Positions 25,949-35,171 are shown, counted from the stretch's first letter. The stretch is DNA of 64,000 bases from Candidatus Gastranaerophilales bacterium (GCA_944324225.1 CALUVL010000005.1:51036-115035), one strand, 5' to 3'. The notes: generated by a model not told the origin, from the letters alone. Translations and numbers: made by a program.

Positions 25949-28900
25949 TTATAAATCTCCGAATGTTGTCGGTGTTTCAAAGAAGTTGATATTTAACAAT
26001 TCTGAATCTATATCAGACAGAGTTCTTTTTGGAGCTGATTTTCTCAAATCGTCCATATCTGTCATCAGGTCAACTTCTGCGCCGTCTTTTTTAGCAACCG
26101 TAATATCAAGACCGATTGACTGTAATTCACGAACCAGTACTTTGAATGATTCAGGAATACCGGGTCTTGGGATATTGTCGCCTTTTACAATTGCTTCGTA
26201 AGCACGGTTTCTACCGTTAACATCATCGGATTTAATTGTCAGCATTTCCTGCAAGGTATAAGCTGCACCGTATGCTTCCAATGCCCAAACTTCCATTTCA
26301 CCGAATCTTTGACCACCAAACTGAGCTTTACCACCCAGAGGCTGCTGAGTTACAAGTGAATACGGACCTGTAGAACGAGCATGGATTTTGTCGTCTACCA
26401 GATGGACAAGTTTAAGGATATATGAAAGACCAACTGCAACAGGTTCATCAAATGGTTCACCTGTACGTCCGTCAATCAATCTTACTTTACCGTCTTCTGT
26501 TACCCAATCGCATCCAGATTCTTTGATACCTTTCAAAAGTTCCTGTTTAGTTGCAATTTCTGATTTATTGTCACCGTACATTTCATCGAACGAAGGTGCT
26601 TCATAGTAGTTGCCGGTTAAGTATGCTGCCAAACCTAACAACAATTCATAAGTCTGACCTACGTTCATACGAGAAGGTACACCAAGCGGATTCAATACGA
26701 TATCTACCGGTGTTCCGTCAGGCATAAACGGCATATCTTCTTTCGGCAGAATTCTTGATACAATACCTTTGTTTCCGTGACGTCCTGAAAGTTTGTCACC
26801 GACTGAAACTTTACGTTTTTGAGCGATATAAACTCTGATTACCGTATTTGCACCGGGCGGAAGTTCATCGCCTTTTTCCCTGTCAAATACCTTAACGTCA
26901 AGGACTCTACCGCCTTCACCGTGAGGAACTCTCAAAGAGTTGTCTTTTACATCTCTTGCTTTTTCCGCAAATATTGCACGAAGAAGTTTTTCTTCCGGCG
27001 GATGTTCAGATTCACCTTTCGGAGTAACTTTACCTACCAGAATATCGTCAGCGTAAACTCTTGCACCAATACGAACAATACCACGTTCATCAAGGTGTCT
27101 AAGAGCATCCTCAGAAACGTTCGGAATTTCACGTGTGATTTCTTCCGGTCCGAGTTTTGTCTGACGTGCGTCTATTTCTAATTTTTCAATGTGAACTGAT
27201 GTAAAAATGTCATCGTGAACGCATCTTTCAGACAACAGAATTGCGTCTTCGTAGTTGTAACCTTCCCAAGGCATATAAGCAACGATTACGTTTTTACCGA
27301 GTGAAAGTTCCCCGCAATTTGTAGATGCACCGTCTGCGATTACGTCACCAGCTTTAACCTTGTCGCCTTCATGAACAATCGGCTTCTGGTTAATACAAGT
27401 GTCCTGGTTACTTCTCAGGTATTTCATTAACTGATATACATGAGGTTTATTATTTGTATCTCTGATTATAATTTCTTCACCGACAACACGTTCTACGGTA
27501 CCGTCAACATCTGACACAACAACCATACCAGAATCTTTTGCCGCACGAGCTTCCAGGCCTGTACCGACTACCGGTCTTTGGGTAATCAAAAGCGGAACAG
27601 CCTGACGCTGCATGTTTGAACCCATCAATGCACGGTTTGCGTCGTCGTGTTCAATAAACGGAATCAATGATGTTGCCACTGAAATTACCTGAATCGGTGA
27701 AACACCCATATAGTCAACTTTGCTTGATTCGCCCATTGTGAATTCGGATTTGTATCTGACAGGTACGTATTCATCTTTGAATGTATTATCAGGATTCAAC
27801 TGAACGTCAGCCGGTGCAATACGAAGGTTTTCATCTTCGTCTGCTGTCAGGTAGTGAACTTCGTCTGTTACAACACCGTTTTTAACAACGAAGAACGGTG
27901 TTTCAACAAAACCGTAGTCATTAACTTTTGCGTGAGTTGCAAGAGATCCTATCAAACCTGCGTTCGGACCTTCAGGAGTTTCAATCGGGCAGATACGTCC
28001 GTAATGTGACGGGTGAATGTCACGAACCGCAAAACCTGCACGTTCTCTCATCAAACCGCCGGGGCCGAGAGCTGAAATACGTCTTTTGTGAGTAAGTTCG
28101 GCAAGCGGGTTTGTCTGATCCATAAACTGTGACAACTGTGAACTTCCGAAGAATTCTTTTAATGAAGCAACAAGAGGCTTAGTATTCAATAAGTTCAACG
28201 GTGTCAAAGTTTCAGAATCCTGAAGGGTCATTCTTTCTTTAACAATTCTTTCAATTCTTGAAAGTCCGACTCTGAACTGGTTTTGAAGAAGTTCGCCGAC
28301 TGAGCGGATTCTTCTGTTGCCGAGGTGGTCGATATCATCAACCGAACCTTCGTCATATGTAAGGTTAATCAGGTATTCGATTGACGCTACGATATCCTGA
28401 ACAGTCAAAGTTCTCTGGTTTTTAGGAATGTTCAGGTTTAATTTTTTGTTTAATTTATAACGTCCGACACGGCCGATATCGTATTTTTTTTCATCAAAGA
28501 AACGGGCTTCAAGAATCTGGCGTCCGCCCTGAGGAGATGCCGGATCGCCGGGTCTGAGTTTTTTATAAACTTCGATTAAAGCATCATCCGTTGTTTCGGC
28601 TGTATCTTTATCAAGTGTTTTCTTTAAAAATTCAAAGTGAGTGAACAATGATTCCATTTCTGAAACAGTGATACCCATAGCTTTCAGCAATGTTGTAGCA
28701 AGGATTTTTCTGTTTTTGTCTATTTTTACGTAAATCAAATCATTGGAATCTGTTTCAATTTTCAGCCATGCACCTCTGTTTGGAATCATGGTTGCGTTGT
28801 ATAAACGTTTGCCGGCAGGTGAAATTTCACGTTTGAAGTAAACCCCCGGAGAACGTACGATTTGTGAAACGATAACACGTTCGGCACCGTTTACGATAAA

Positions 28901-29266
28901 TGTACCTTTGTCCGTCATTGTCGGAATATCACCGATATATACTTCCTGTTCTTTAATTTCACCGCTGTCACGGTTTACAAGTCTTATCATAACACGTAGC
29001 TGTTTTGCATAAGTTGCGTCATGAATTCTTGCTTCTTCAACTGTGTATTTTGCATTGTCGAACGTATAGTTCGGAAGGAAATGCAGTTCCAATCTGCCTG
29101 TATAGTCTTTAATCGGAGAGAATGAAAGAAGTTCTTCCTTCAAACCTTCTTTTAAAAACCATTCAAACGATTTTTTTTGCACTTCAATAAGATCCGGTAA
29201 ATCGTCCAAACGAGTATGAGGAATACCCATCGGCGTTACTCTTTTTGCATATTTTGTCTTAGACAT
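25949..29266 (-). CDS. rpoB: RNA polymerase beta subunit
   Basis: 1105 residues, the catalytic beta subunit. Landmarks include the rifampicin-pocket region [20 protein letters not shown] followed by [22 protein letters not shown], the [20 protein letters not shown] segment and the [13 protein letters not shown] active-site block. The ATG at 29266 is preferred over the TTG one codon upstream because GAGGTG lies five bases before it. The rifampicin pocket shows the usual sensitive-type residues (Q, D, H, R, S order as in other bacteria). rplJ and rplL, which commonly precede rpoB, are absent here. A 170-nt leader separates it from a likely promoter at 29438-29465. Confidence 0.97.
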   Translation of the reverse strand: MSKTKYAKRVTPMGIPHTRLDDLPDLIEVQKKSFEWFLKEGLKEELLSFSPIKDYTGRLELHFLPNYTFDNAKYTVEEARIHDATYAKQLRVMIRLVNRDSGEIKEQEVYIGDIPTMTDKGTFIVNGAERVIVSQIVRSPGVYFKREISPAGKRLYNATMIPNRGAWLKIETDSNDLIYVKIDKNRKILATTLLKAMGITVSEMESLFTHFEFLKKTLDKDTAETTDDALIEVYKKLRPGDPASPQGGRQILEARFFDEKKYDIGRVGRYKLNKKLNLNIPKNQRTLTVQDIVASIEYLINLTYDEGSVDDIDHLGNRRIRSVGELLQNQFRVGLSRIERIVKERMTLQDSETLTPLNLLNTKPLVASLKEFFGSSQLSQFMDQTNPLAELTHKRRISALGPGGLMRERAGFAVRDIHPSHYGRICPIETPEGPNAGLIGSLATHAKVNDYGFVETPFFVVKNGVVTDEVHYLTADEDENLRIAPADVQLNPDNTFKDEYVPVRYKSEFTMGESSKVDYMGVSPIQVISVATSLIPFIEHDDANRALMGSNMQRQAVPLLITQRPVVGTGLEARAAKDSGMVVVSDVDGTVERVVGEEIIIRDTNNKPHVYQLMKYLRSNQDTCINQKPIVHEGDKVKAGDVIADGASTNCGELSLGKNVIVAYMPWEGYNYEDAILLSERCVHDDIFTSVHIEKLEIDARQTKLGPEEITREIPNVSEDALRHLDERGIVRIGARVYADDILVGKVTPKGESEHPPEEKLLRAIFAEKARDVKDNSLRVPHGEGGRVLDVKVFDREKGDELPPGANTVIRVYIAQKRKVSVGDKLSGRHGNKGIVSRILPKEDMPFMPDGTPVDIVLNPLGVPSRMNVGQTYELLLGLAAYLTGNYYEAPSFDEMYGDNKSEIATKQELLKGIKESGCDWVTEDGKVRLIDGRTGEPFDEPVAVGLSYILKLVHLVDDKIHARSTGPYSLVTQQPLGGKAQFGGQRFGEMEVWALEAYGAAYTLQEMLTIKSDDVNGRNRAYEAIVKGDNIPRPGIPESFKVLVRELQSIGLDITVAKKDGAEVDLMTDMDDLRKSAPKRTLSDIDSELLNINFFETPTTFGDL

Positions 29267-29437
29267 CAATTCACCTCATTAATAATGGTGTAACTACAAA
29301 AAATATTTTTTACTATCTAACTTAAGGCTGTAAACCTTTTACCTGTCTGCTTTTGAGACTGATAAACTTTTATATGTAATCCGGGGGAATTTTCATTTGG
29401 GCACAACTCTCCCGACTTTAATTTTTCATGTTACTTT

Positions 29438-29465
29438 ATCGTAATACATCAAATTTTTTAGTCAA
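29438..29465 (-). promoter_or_regulatory. Probable promoter of rpoB-rpoC1-rpoC2
   Basis: On the minus strand TTGACT (29460-29465) and TACGAT (29438-29443) are 16 bp apart. The start would lie about 165 nt before rpoB, leaving a long leader. The divergent gene begins at 29660, and the rest of this 390-bp gap shows no ORF. Confidence 0.5.
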
Positions 29466-29612
29466 GAAAATGACATCCCTTTTTAAATTTCTTGTTACGA
29501 TTTCTTTACAATATGTTATAAAAAACTCTGATTCGGGCATAAAGTTTCTTCCCGTGCCGTTTTTGAGGTTTTATTCAATTCAGCCGGAATAAAATCAACT
29601 CATCCCCGAAAC

Positions 29613-29641
29613 TTGCGTATATCAAAACTTTCTGCTATATT
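29613..29641 (+). promoter_or_regulatory. Promoter of the secreted-paralogue triplet
   Basis: TTGCGT at 29613-29618 and TATATT at 29636-29641 are spaced by 17 bp, with a TGC just before the -10 (extended -10). Transcription would start about 12 nt before the ATG at 29660, next to a GGGGG ribosome site. Confidence 0.65.
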
Positions 29642-29659
29642 CCTGTTATGGGGGTATTT

Positions 29660-30304
29660 ATGAAAAAGTTTCTGATTTTTTTATTCTTAATTTGCTTTGT
29701 TTCTGTTAGTGCTGCCTTTGCAGAAGACAGTCCGGCTCAATCAGAATCAAAACAGGAAACCGAAAATGTTGTTTTGCAGGGCGAAGCGGTTTTTAACTGG
29801 CTTGATATGTCGCAAATCGAGCGTGACACGATTATTCAAAACTATAAAAACATAATCTTTGGTGAAGATACCGTTTACAAATACAAACGCAAAGAATTCA
29901 AAGCGATGTACAAAGACTATATAAAAGATACAGATTTTAAGTATCACTACATGGAAGCAAAAAACGGAATTACGGAAACTCCGCAGTACCGCTTGAGCGC
30001 ATTTTTCAGCGGAAAAATATTAATCAGCTATGCAATCCAGTACAAAAAAAATCCCAGAACTGTTTATTATTATGACGCAATGGGGCATTTAAAATATGTT
30101 GATATGATTTCGGAAAACTACCCCAACTTCCCTTACTGGTCAAAGCAATACAGGGTAAACGGCAAAATGATAAGCGCAATATATTTTGTATCACACGATA
30201 TGCAATATATGTATGAACCTGACGGAGAATTTCAGGGTGTCTGGTTTATGGACAAAATGTATGACCGTAATGCCAAACAAACCCTGACAAGAACAAACTG
30301 GTAG
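29660..30304 (+). CDS. Secreted protein, paralogue 1 of 3
   Basis: 214 residues with a clear signal peptide (MKKFLIFLFLICFVSVSAAFA, probable cleavage before EDSPAQ). Family not recognised. The middle has a basic helical segment (YKYKRKEFKAMYKDYIKD); the last 90 residues are rich in Tyr and aromatic strands (YYYDAMGHLKYVDMIS, MQYMYEPDGEFQGVWFMD) reminiscent of beta-repeat proteins. The ATG at 29660 is chosen over 29648 because the GGGGG ribosome site lies between them. It heads three tandem genes, each joined by TAG-TTTT-ATG spacing. Confidence 0.75.
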   Translation: MKKFLIFLFLICFVSVSAAFAEDSPAQSESKQETENVVLQGEAVFNWLDMSQIERDTIIQNYKNIIFGEDTVYKYKRKEFKAMYKDYIKDTDFKYHYMEAKNGITETPQYRLSAFFSGKILISYAIQYKKNPRTVYYYDAMGHLKYVDMISENYPNFPYWSKQYRVNGKMISAIYFVSHDMQYMYEPDGEFQGVWFMDKMYDRNAKQTLTRTNW

Positions 30305-30308
30305 TTTT

Positions 30309-30923
30309 ATGAAAAAATTTCTGACAATTCTGATATTATTAACGGCAATAATTTTTCAGGCTTTATATACTGAAGAAGTTTTTGCCTACGGAATACGGGT
30401 TCAAAGGGATTACCGCTTCACAACCCAGCAGGACAGAAACCAGAGAATAAAAGTTTATCAGGAATATTTGCAGAAAACAGGGATTTTTGATGAAACTCCG
30501 GATGTAAAAAAAGAAGCTTACAAAAAATACAGAAAAGACAAAAATTTCAAGGCCAATCTTAACCACATAAAACACGACAAACCTTTGCCTGAAAAAGGTT
30601 ACACAGCCAAAGGCAACTACTACCAGATGGCTGATAAAATTCTTTCAGGATATTCGATTATTTATGACAACGACCCAAATACCGAATACGTTTATAATAC
30701 TCTCGGCGATTTGTATCAGGTTATTTATTTAATCGGAGAGGAAAATGTACTTCCGCATTACAAAACAGTTTACGCATTCAACGGATCTTTGCAGAGGGTA
30801 ATTTTTTCAGCAATTGATGGATATGATTACATTTTTTATCCGACCGGAAAACTTCAGGGTGTTATTGTTGACGGCAAACTTTACAATAAAATTGGAAGAC
30901 CTGTAAAAGTATGGTTAAAATAG
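30309..30923 (+). CDS. Secreted protein, paralogue 2 of 3
   Basis: 204 residues: signal peptide MKKFLTILILLTAIIFQALY with probable cleavage after VFA (EEVFAYG), then a basic helical part (KKEAYKKYRKDKNFKANLNH) and aromatic strand pairs ending in YNTLGDLYQVIYLIGE and YIFYPTGKLQGVIVDGKLYN. It aligns with paralogue 1 over YKDYIKDTDFK/YKKYRKDKNFK and over EFQGVWFMDKMYDRN/KLQGVIVDGKLYNKI. Only four bases separate it from the previous stop. Function unknown; the envelope or exterior is the likely location. Confidence 0.75.
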   Translation: MKKFLTILILLTAIIFQALYTEEVFAYGIRVQRDYRFTTQQDRNQRIKVYQEYLQKTGIFDETPDVKKEAYKKYRKDKNFKANLNHIKHDKPLPEKGYTAKGNYYQMADKILSGYSIIYDNDPNTEYVYNTLGDLYQVIYLIGEENVLPHYKTVYAFNGSLQRVIFSAIDGYDYIFYPTGKLQGVIVDGKLYNKIGRPVKVWLK

Positions 30924-30939
30924 TTTTATGGAGATTTTT

Positions 30940-31515
30940 ATGAAAAATTTTATTCTACTTTTTTTGTTTTATTTATGCCTCGGGGTAACCCAAAATATTT
31001 CTGCTATTGCCGGAGAGGAAGAAGCAAAAACTCAACAGCCACCGCAAATTACAAACGAAAAATTACGTGAATATAAAAATTTTATTGAAGAAAACAATAT
31101 TAAAGAAAAAGAAATTCCTGATTTAAAAAATGAAATTTCTTCACACGAAAAGGATCCGAATTACAAAGAAAATGTTCAAAGAGCATTAAAAGAAAAAACT
31201 AATTCAATAAACGGCTACAGGGTTAGACCAAATTGCGGCCAAAAAAACGACATAAAAATTCTGCTGAATTATTCAGTAATTTATGACACAGAACCTTCAA
31301 AAGAATACATATATTCGGTGGCAGGAAAGCTTTACCAAATAGCATATATTTATCCTGAATACAAAGCAGTTTACTCAAATTTAGGAAAATTAACACAGAT
31401 AATATTTCCGCTGGACGAAAAATATTTTTGCATCTTCAGCGGCAAAGGCGCCCTCTACGGAATTGTTGACACCGAAGGAAACCTCTACAACAGAAGCGGA
31501 ACAATGCAGGAATAA
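30940..31515 (+). CDS. Secreted protein, paralogue 3 of 3
   Basis: 191 residues. The ATG at 30940 is favoured over 30928 because GGAG lies six bases upstream. The signal peptide is MKNFILLFLFYLCLGVTQNISAIAG, with cleavage before or near EEEAKT. It shares with the other two the basic helix followed by NYSVIYDTEPSKEYIYSVAG and the final strand block GKGALYGIVDTEGNLYNRSG. It is the shortest and most diverged copy. No enzyme motif is visible in any of the three. The 79-bp repeat of the element at 31532 begins 17 bp after its stop. Confidence 0.72.
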   Translation: MKNFILLFLFYLCLGVTQNISAIAGEEEAKTQQPPQITNEKLREYKNFIEENNIKEKEIPDLKNEISSHEKDPNYKENVQRALKEKTNSINGYRVRPNCGQKNDIKILLNYSVIYDTEPSKEYIYSVAGKLYQIAYIYPEYKAVYSNLGKLTQIIFPLDEKYFCIFSGKGALYGIVDTEGNLYNRSGTMQE

Positions 31516-31531
31516 GATTATTCTTATACAT

Positions 31532-31610
31532 AATCAATATTATTTGAATTTAATTTGTTTTTAATTAATTTATTATAAAGTCTATTTCTTTCACTTTGTT
31601 GCGATGCAAA
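31532..31610. repeat. Left terminal inverted repeat (79 bp)
   Basis: Pairs with 32388-32466 with four mismatches. The outer end reads AATCAATATTATTTGAATTT; the inner end reads TTGTTGCGATGCAAA. Confidence 0.85.
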
Positions 31611-31616
31611 AAAGCT

Positions 31617-31647
31617 GGATTCTTTCGGGCTTCGCCCTCAGAATGAC
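31617..31647. repeat. Dispersed hairpin repeat (GGATTCTTTCGGGC type)
   Basis: GATTCTTTCGGGC-TTC-GCCCTCAGAATGAC, the most complete copy of the element also at 38509 and, degraded, at 361. The GGGC/GCCC and ATTCT/AGAAT arms make a hairpin. Part of the 31532 element. Confidence 0.75.
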
Positions 31648-31711
31648 GCATCCAGTATTCGTCACTTACGGGAGAGAGTACCCAAAGTGCAGGTGATAGG
31701 TTAAACAAATC

Positions 31712-31740
31712 CGTCATTGCGAGCGCAAGCGAATCAATTC
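31712..31740. repeat. GTCATTGCGAG-type intergenic repeat
   Basis: Reads CGTCATTGCGAGCGCAAGCG then AATCAATTC. It belongs to the CGTCATTGCGAGCGAAGCGAAG class of palindromic intergenic repeats common in bacterial genomes. Single copy in the window. Confidence 0.55.
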
Positions 31741-31754
31741 AGCCTTTCTTACAC

Positions 31755-31779
31755 CCCTCTCCCTGATGACGGGAGAGGG
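31755..31779. repeat. Perfect 9-bp hairpin (CCCTCTCCC/GGGAGAGGG)
   Basis: CCCTCTCCC at 31755-31763, loop TGATGAC, GGGAGAGGG at 31771-31779. It is followed by GAATTTCTGAACGAAC...GAAATTCGGGTGAGGGTGG, typical of a repetitive intergenic family. Confidence 0.65.
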
Positions 31780-31873
31780 TAGAATTTCTGAACGAACAAA
31801 GTGAGTTTTGAAATTCGGGTGAGGGTGGAAAACACACAGAAACCATTTTGTCATCCTGAGGCTTTAGAAGTAG

Positions 31874-31893
31874 GTCGGATTTACTAATCCGAC
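31874..31893. repeat. Perfect 8-bp hairpin (GTCGGATT/AATCCGAC)
   Basis: GTCGGATT, four-base loop TACT, AATCCGAC, preceded by GAAGTAGG. A common dispersed intergenic palindrome class. Confidence 0.6.
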
Positions 31894-31948
31894 ATTATGC
31901 TGTCAACGACTGAAAGCACAACCTGTAGTCTCCCGCTCCACACCCTAA

Positions 31949-31969
31949 CCCTCCCCAATCAGGGGAGGG
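31949..31969. repeat. Perfect 8-bp hairpin (CCCTCCCC/GGGGAGGG)
   Basis: CCCTCCCC, loop AATCA, GGGGAGGG, preceded by ACCCTAA. It resembles the TAACCCTCCCC element at 42458. Confidence 0.65.
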
Positions 31970-32073
31970 AACTGTTTTTTTAACAATTCATCAGTCCTCA
32001 CGCTTCACCCTTCACTTGTTTATTCTTGGGTGTAACACCAACCTACAAGCTTTCAGCCATATGTTTTTTATAA

Positions 32074-32103
32074 GGTACTTTCTTGTACCGACAAGAAAGT
32101 ACC
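32074..32103. repeat. Perfect 12-bp hairpin (GGTACTTTCTTG)
   Basis: GGTACTTTCTTG at 32074-32085 pairs with CAAGAAAGTACC at 32092-32103 around TACCGA. Part of the 31532 element. Confidence 0.75.
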
Positions 32104-32372
32104 CCAAAGAAGCTCCCGACCAGCGCTTCATTCGCTAATAAATTGTAACTGTTTCTCCAAAAGCAAGCTGACTCGTGCTTCGCACTCAGACAAAGCTTGC
32201 TTTGTTGTTGAGAAACAGAACATTTATTGCTCATTACGCAAAGGTCGGAAATTTCTATTAGCATCTCTTAGTGAAACAGTTACAAGGCGAGCATTGTCTG
32301 AGCGAAGCGAGTTTGCGAGCCTTAGGTTGAACTTTAGAGATGCTGTTTGGTCAGCGTGTTTCTCTTTCTTTC

Positions 32373-32418
32373 GTCCATTTCTTTCTCTTTGCATCGCAAC
32401 AAAGAGAAAGAAATGGAC
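32373..32418. repeat. Perfect 19-bp hairpin at the right end of the element
   Basis: GTCCATTTCTTTCTCTTTG at 32373-32391 pairs exactly with its complement at 32400-32418 across the loop CATCGCAA. The right half lies inside the right terminal repeat, so the repeat's inner 19 bp occur twice, head to head. Confidence 0.85.
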
Positions 32419-32466
32419 TTCATAATAAATTAATTAAAAACAAAATAAATTCAAATAATATTGATT
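32388..32466. repeat. Right terminal inverted repeat (79 bp)
   Basis: Inverted copy of 31532-31610, four mismatches. Its outer end stops 13 bp before the terminator of the M16 protease gene. Confidence 0.85.
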
Positions 32467-32478
32467 TTTGTATTTTAA

Positions 32479-32502
32479 AAAGCCCGATTTTATTCGGGCT
32501 TT
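32479..32502 (-). terminator. Terminator of the M16 protease gene, containing its stop codon
   Basis: AAAGCCCGA and TCGGGCTTT form a perfect 9-bp stem. On the minus strand the first arm encodes the last residues (Lys-Pro-Glu) and the TAA stop lies in the loop, with TTTTAAAATA following. Confidence 0.75.
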
Positions 32503-35087
32503 ACTACTGATATTACATAATTATCGTTAAAGTATTTGTTTGCGGCTTCTATAATGTCAGATTCCGTAACTGAATTTATAAGTTTAATGTACTCCTCATC
32601 AAACCCGTATCCTCTGCCTGAAACTTCATACCAGCCAAGACTGGAGGCTTTTTCAATATTGGTTTCCCGTGCGATTATATAGTTGCCAATTAACTTATCT
32701 TTTGCTTCTCTAAGTTCTTTACTGCTGACAAACTCTTTCTTAAGCCTAAAAACTTCTTTGAGTAAAAGAGCTTGAGCCTTATCGAGATTTTTCGGATTTG
32801 TGCCAATGTAAACAACAAAGGCACCTTTTAAAATATTCGGAGCATACCCAGAACCCAATTGATAAGCCAACCCTTCCTGATCACGGAGATTTTTGAAAAG
32901 CCTTGAACTCATGCCCGCACCTAAAAGCGAATCAATAACCTGTAATGCGGCATAATCTTTTTTATTTTCCACACCGCAAGTCTGCCAGGCTATAAAAATC
33001 CAGTCAGTCTTTGTTTGAGGCATAATTTTTACTGTTTCTTTTTTAGAAGTATTTCGTCCAAGAATCTGGGCATATGTTTTGTAATCAAACTTTGCGCCGT
33101 TTTTGTCAGCGTTGAATATTTTCGTAAAATCGTCAATAACTTTTTTACTGTCGACATCACCGTTTACTGAAATTACAATATTCTCAGGCACAAAAATTTT
33201 ATTGTAATAGTTTACTATATCTTCATGTCCAATTTTCGGGTAAGTTTTTTCAAAAATTTTACTTGTATAAGAATAAGGAGTGCCTTCAAAAATCAAATCC
33301 TTGTAATTCTCTATTGCAACCTGAAGCGGAACATCTCTGTTTTGTTTAATTTTATTCAATTTTTCGTTTTTTGTTTTTTCGATTTCATAATCATCAAACG
33401 TTGCATTGTTCAAAACTTCGTTAAGAATTTCAATAGTTTTTTCATATTGAGGCTTTGTTGTCAGAATGTTTACAGTAAATGCATCAGCTCTTACTGACGG
33501 AGAAATTTTTATTCCGTTGTCTTCCAGCACACGGGCAAGTTCTGTTGGTGAATACTTACTTGTGCCTTTCATCATAACATCTGCAGTCAAAACAGAAGTT
33601 CCTGGAATTTCATCAAGAAAAGTTCCGCCTTTTGCCCAGATGCTTATTGCGATAATTTCATTTACATCATTTGGTGTTACTAAAAGCTCTGCACCGTTTG
33701 AAAGTTTATATTTTTTAGTTGCTGAATTTTCGCTAACCAAAACTGCTGGAGAAATCGCTTTTGCCGGAAGCTTTGCAGACACGCCAACTTCCTTACAATT
33801 GTCAGGAAGAATTACTGATACTGCTGATTTATCTTTTCCTAGATATTTATTCGCAACTCGTTTTACATCTGCAGGAGTAACCTTTTTAATATTATCAATA
33901 TAATTGTCATAATATTTTATATCACCAGTAACAACCATTGTGTACCCAATTTCCTGTGCAATATTTGAAATGGATTCTCTGGCGTAATAAGTATCTCTTT
34001 CTATAACATTTTTGGCAAGATTAACCTGTTCCGCCGTTACACCGTGCTTTTGAATATTTGCAATCTCTTCAAAAATTGCATTCTCAAGTTTGTCCAGATT
34101 TTGCGGAACAAAATTTGCGGACACATAGAAAATCCCATCATCCTTAAAACTTGCGTTAGATGCACCGATTGAATATGCAAGTTGTTTTGAATCTTTTATA
34201 TTTTTATAAAAGACGCTTGAGCGGCCGTCACCAAGAATTGTTGATAAAACATCCAGTGCATATCCGTCTTTATCATCAGCCTTGACGGCTCTGAATCCGA
34301 TAAGCATATACCCCGATTGAGCCGGAAGATATGCTGTTTTCTTTCTTTGCTCTGTCAGCTGTTTTTCTTGCGGAAAAACATTTTTAACAACCTTTCTTCC
34401 GTCTGAAACAAAATACTTATTAATAAGCTCTATGGTTTTTGTTGAATCCACATCCCCTGTTATAACCGTTATCATGTTTGAAGGTGTGTAAAACTTATTA
34501 TAATAATCGAGTATCTCCTCTCGCTGGATAGAGCTAACAACATCTCTTGTTCCTATAACCTGACGTTTGTAAGGATGGGTTGTATAAAGCATTGACACAA
34601 GATTATCGTAGACGACACTCTGCGGCTCAGTTTCATCTTTTGCAATTTCTTCTATAACAACTTTTCTTTCACGCTCAAGTTCTTTTCTCGGAATAAGCGG
34701 ATGAAGAAGCATATCCGCATGAAGCTCGAGAGCAAGATCAAAGTAATTTGAAGGAATTGTTATATAATAATGAGTAAAATCTTTGCTAGTTGCGGCATTA
34801 GTAACTGCGCCTTTTGACTCAAGAATTTTGTCAAACTCACCAGGAGGATGATTTGTAGAACCTTTAAAGAACAAATGTTCCAGAAAATGAGAAACTCCGT
34901 TATTTTCGTCTGTTTCATTGATTGAACCTGTATTAATCCAGGTATCAATCGTCACAATCGGATTTGAATGAACTTCCTTAATAATAACAGTCTGCCCGTT
35001 ATCAAGTTTGTAGATTGCTGCATCAGAAGCAAATACTGAATTCCCTATTATTAAAACACTTAAAACAAATAAAATTCTTTTAATCAT
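32490..35087 (-). CDS. M16 family zinc metalloprotease (two-domain, secreted)
   Basis: 865 residues with a signal peptide (MIKRILFVLSVLIIGNSVFA). It has two M16 halves as in PqqL/pitrilysin-type proteins. The first carries the inverted zinc motif HFLEH (H67, E70, H71) plus the distal glutamate region ERERKVVIEEIAKDET; the second half (from about 440) lacks the motif and should be the inactive partner that closes the chamber. It is probably periplasmic, degrading short peptides; the substrate is not shown. The ATG has GAGGGGAT just upstream, and a TATAAT (minus strand, 35114-35119) lies 26 bp before it. Confidence 0.92.
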   Translation of the reverse strand: MIKRILFVLSVLIIGNSVFASDAAIYKLDNGQTVIIKEVHSNPIVTIDTWINTGSINETDENNGVSHFLEHLFFKGSTNHPPGEFDKILESKGAVTNAATSKDFTHYYITIPSNYFDLALELHADMLLHPLIPRKELERERKVVIEEIAKDETEPQSVVYDNLVSMLYTTHPYKRQVIGTRDVVSSIQREEILDYYNKFYTPSNMITVITGDVDSTKTIELINKYFVSDGRKVVKNVFPQEKQLTEQRKKTAYLPAQSGYMLIGFRAVKADDKDGYALDVLSTILGDGRSSVFYKNIKDSKQLAYSIGASNASFKDDGIFYVSANFVPQNLDKLENAIFEEIANIQKHGVTAEQVNLAKNVIERDTYYARESISNIAQEIGYTMVVTGDIKYYDNYIDNIKKVTPADVKRVANKYLGKDKSAVSVILPDNCKEVGVSAKLPAKAISPAVLVSENSATKKYKLSNGAELLVTPNDVNEIIAISIWAKGGTFLDEIPGTSVLTADVMMKGTSKYSPTELARVLEDNGIKISPSVRADAFTVNILTTKPQYEKTIEILNEVLNNATFDDYEIEKTKNEKLNKIKQNRDVPLQVAIENYKDLIFEGTPYSYTSKIFEKTYPKIGHEDIVNYYNKIFVPENIVISVNGDVDSKKVIDDFTKIFNADKNGAKFDYKTYAQILGRNTSKKETVKIMPQTKTDWIFIAWQTCGVENKKDYAALQVIDSLLGAGMSSRLFKNLRDQEGLAYQLGSGYAPNILKGAFVVYIGTNPKNLDKAQALLLKEVFRLKKEFVSSKELREAKDKLIGNYIIARETNIEKASSLGWYEVSGRGYGFDEEYIKLINSVTESDIIEAANKYFNDNYVISVVKPE

Positions 35088-35121
35088 ATCCCCTCTCTTT
35101 TTTATTTGAGAACATTATACC

Positions 35122-35164
35122 ACAAAGCACCCGATATTATGCAACAGCCGATCGGGGGCTTTGT
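35122..35164 (-). terminator. Hairpin after the small anchored-protein gene
   Basis: ACAAAGCACCCGAT (35122-35135) and ATCGGGGGCTTTGT (35151-35164) form a 14-bp stem with one mismatch and a 15-nt loop. It sits between the stop of the 35453 gene and a TATAAT for the M16 gene. It lacks a long U run, so termination may be partial. Confidence 0.5.
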
Positions 35165-35171
35165 TAGGTAA

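Larger units (their letters stand above)
31532..32466. mobile_element. 935-bp ORF-free element with 79-bp terminal inverted repeats
   Basis: The left end (31532-31610) and right end (32388-32466) are inverted copies matching at 75 of 79 positions, beginning AATCAATATTATTTGAATTT. The interior carries no convincing gene but many palindromes: REP-like hairpins at 31617, 31755, 31874 and 31949, a 12-bp hairpin at 32074-32103, an 11-bp inverted repeat (32145-32155 with 32273-32283) and a perfect 19-bp hairpin at 32373-32418. It could be a non-autonomous mobile element or an old one later colonised by other repeats. Target duplications are not evident: the flanks CAT and TTT differ. No transposase is in the window. 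Confidence 0.65.

Noticed and set aside
32043..32264. 73-residue minus-strand ORF in the 31532 element
   Set aside because: It lies wholly within nested palindromes (the 12-bp hairpin at 32074 and the 32145/32273 repeat), has no ribosome site and looks like translated repeat.
31532..32466. A retron or group II intron in the 31532 element
   Set aside because: No reverse transcriptase is encoded and no domain V-like fold was obvious by eye.
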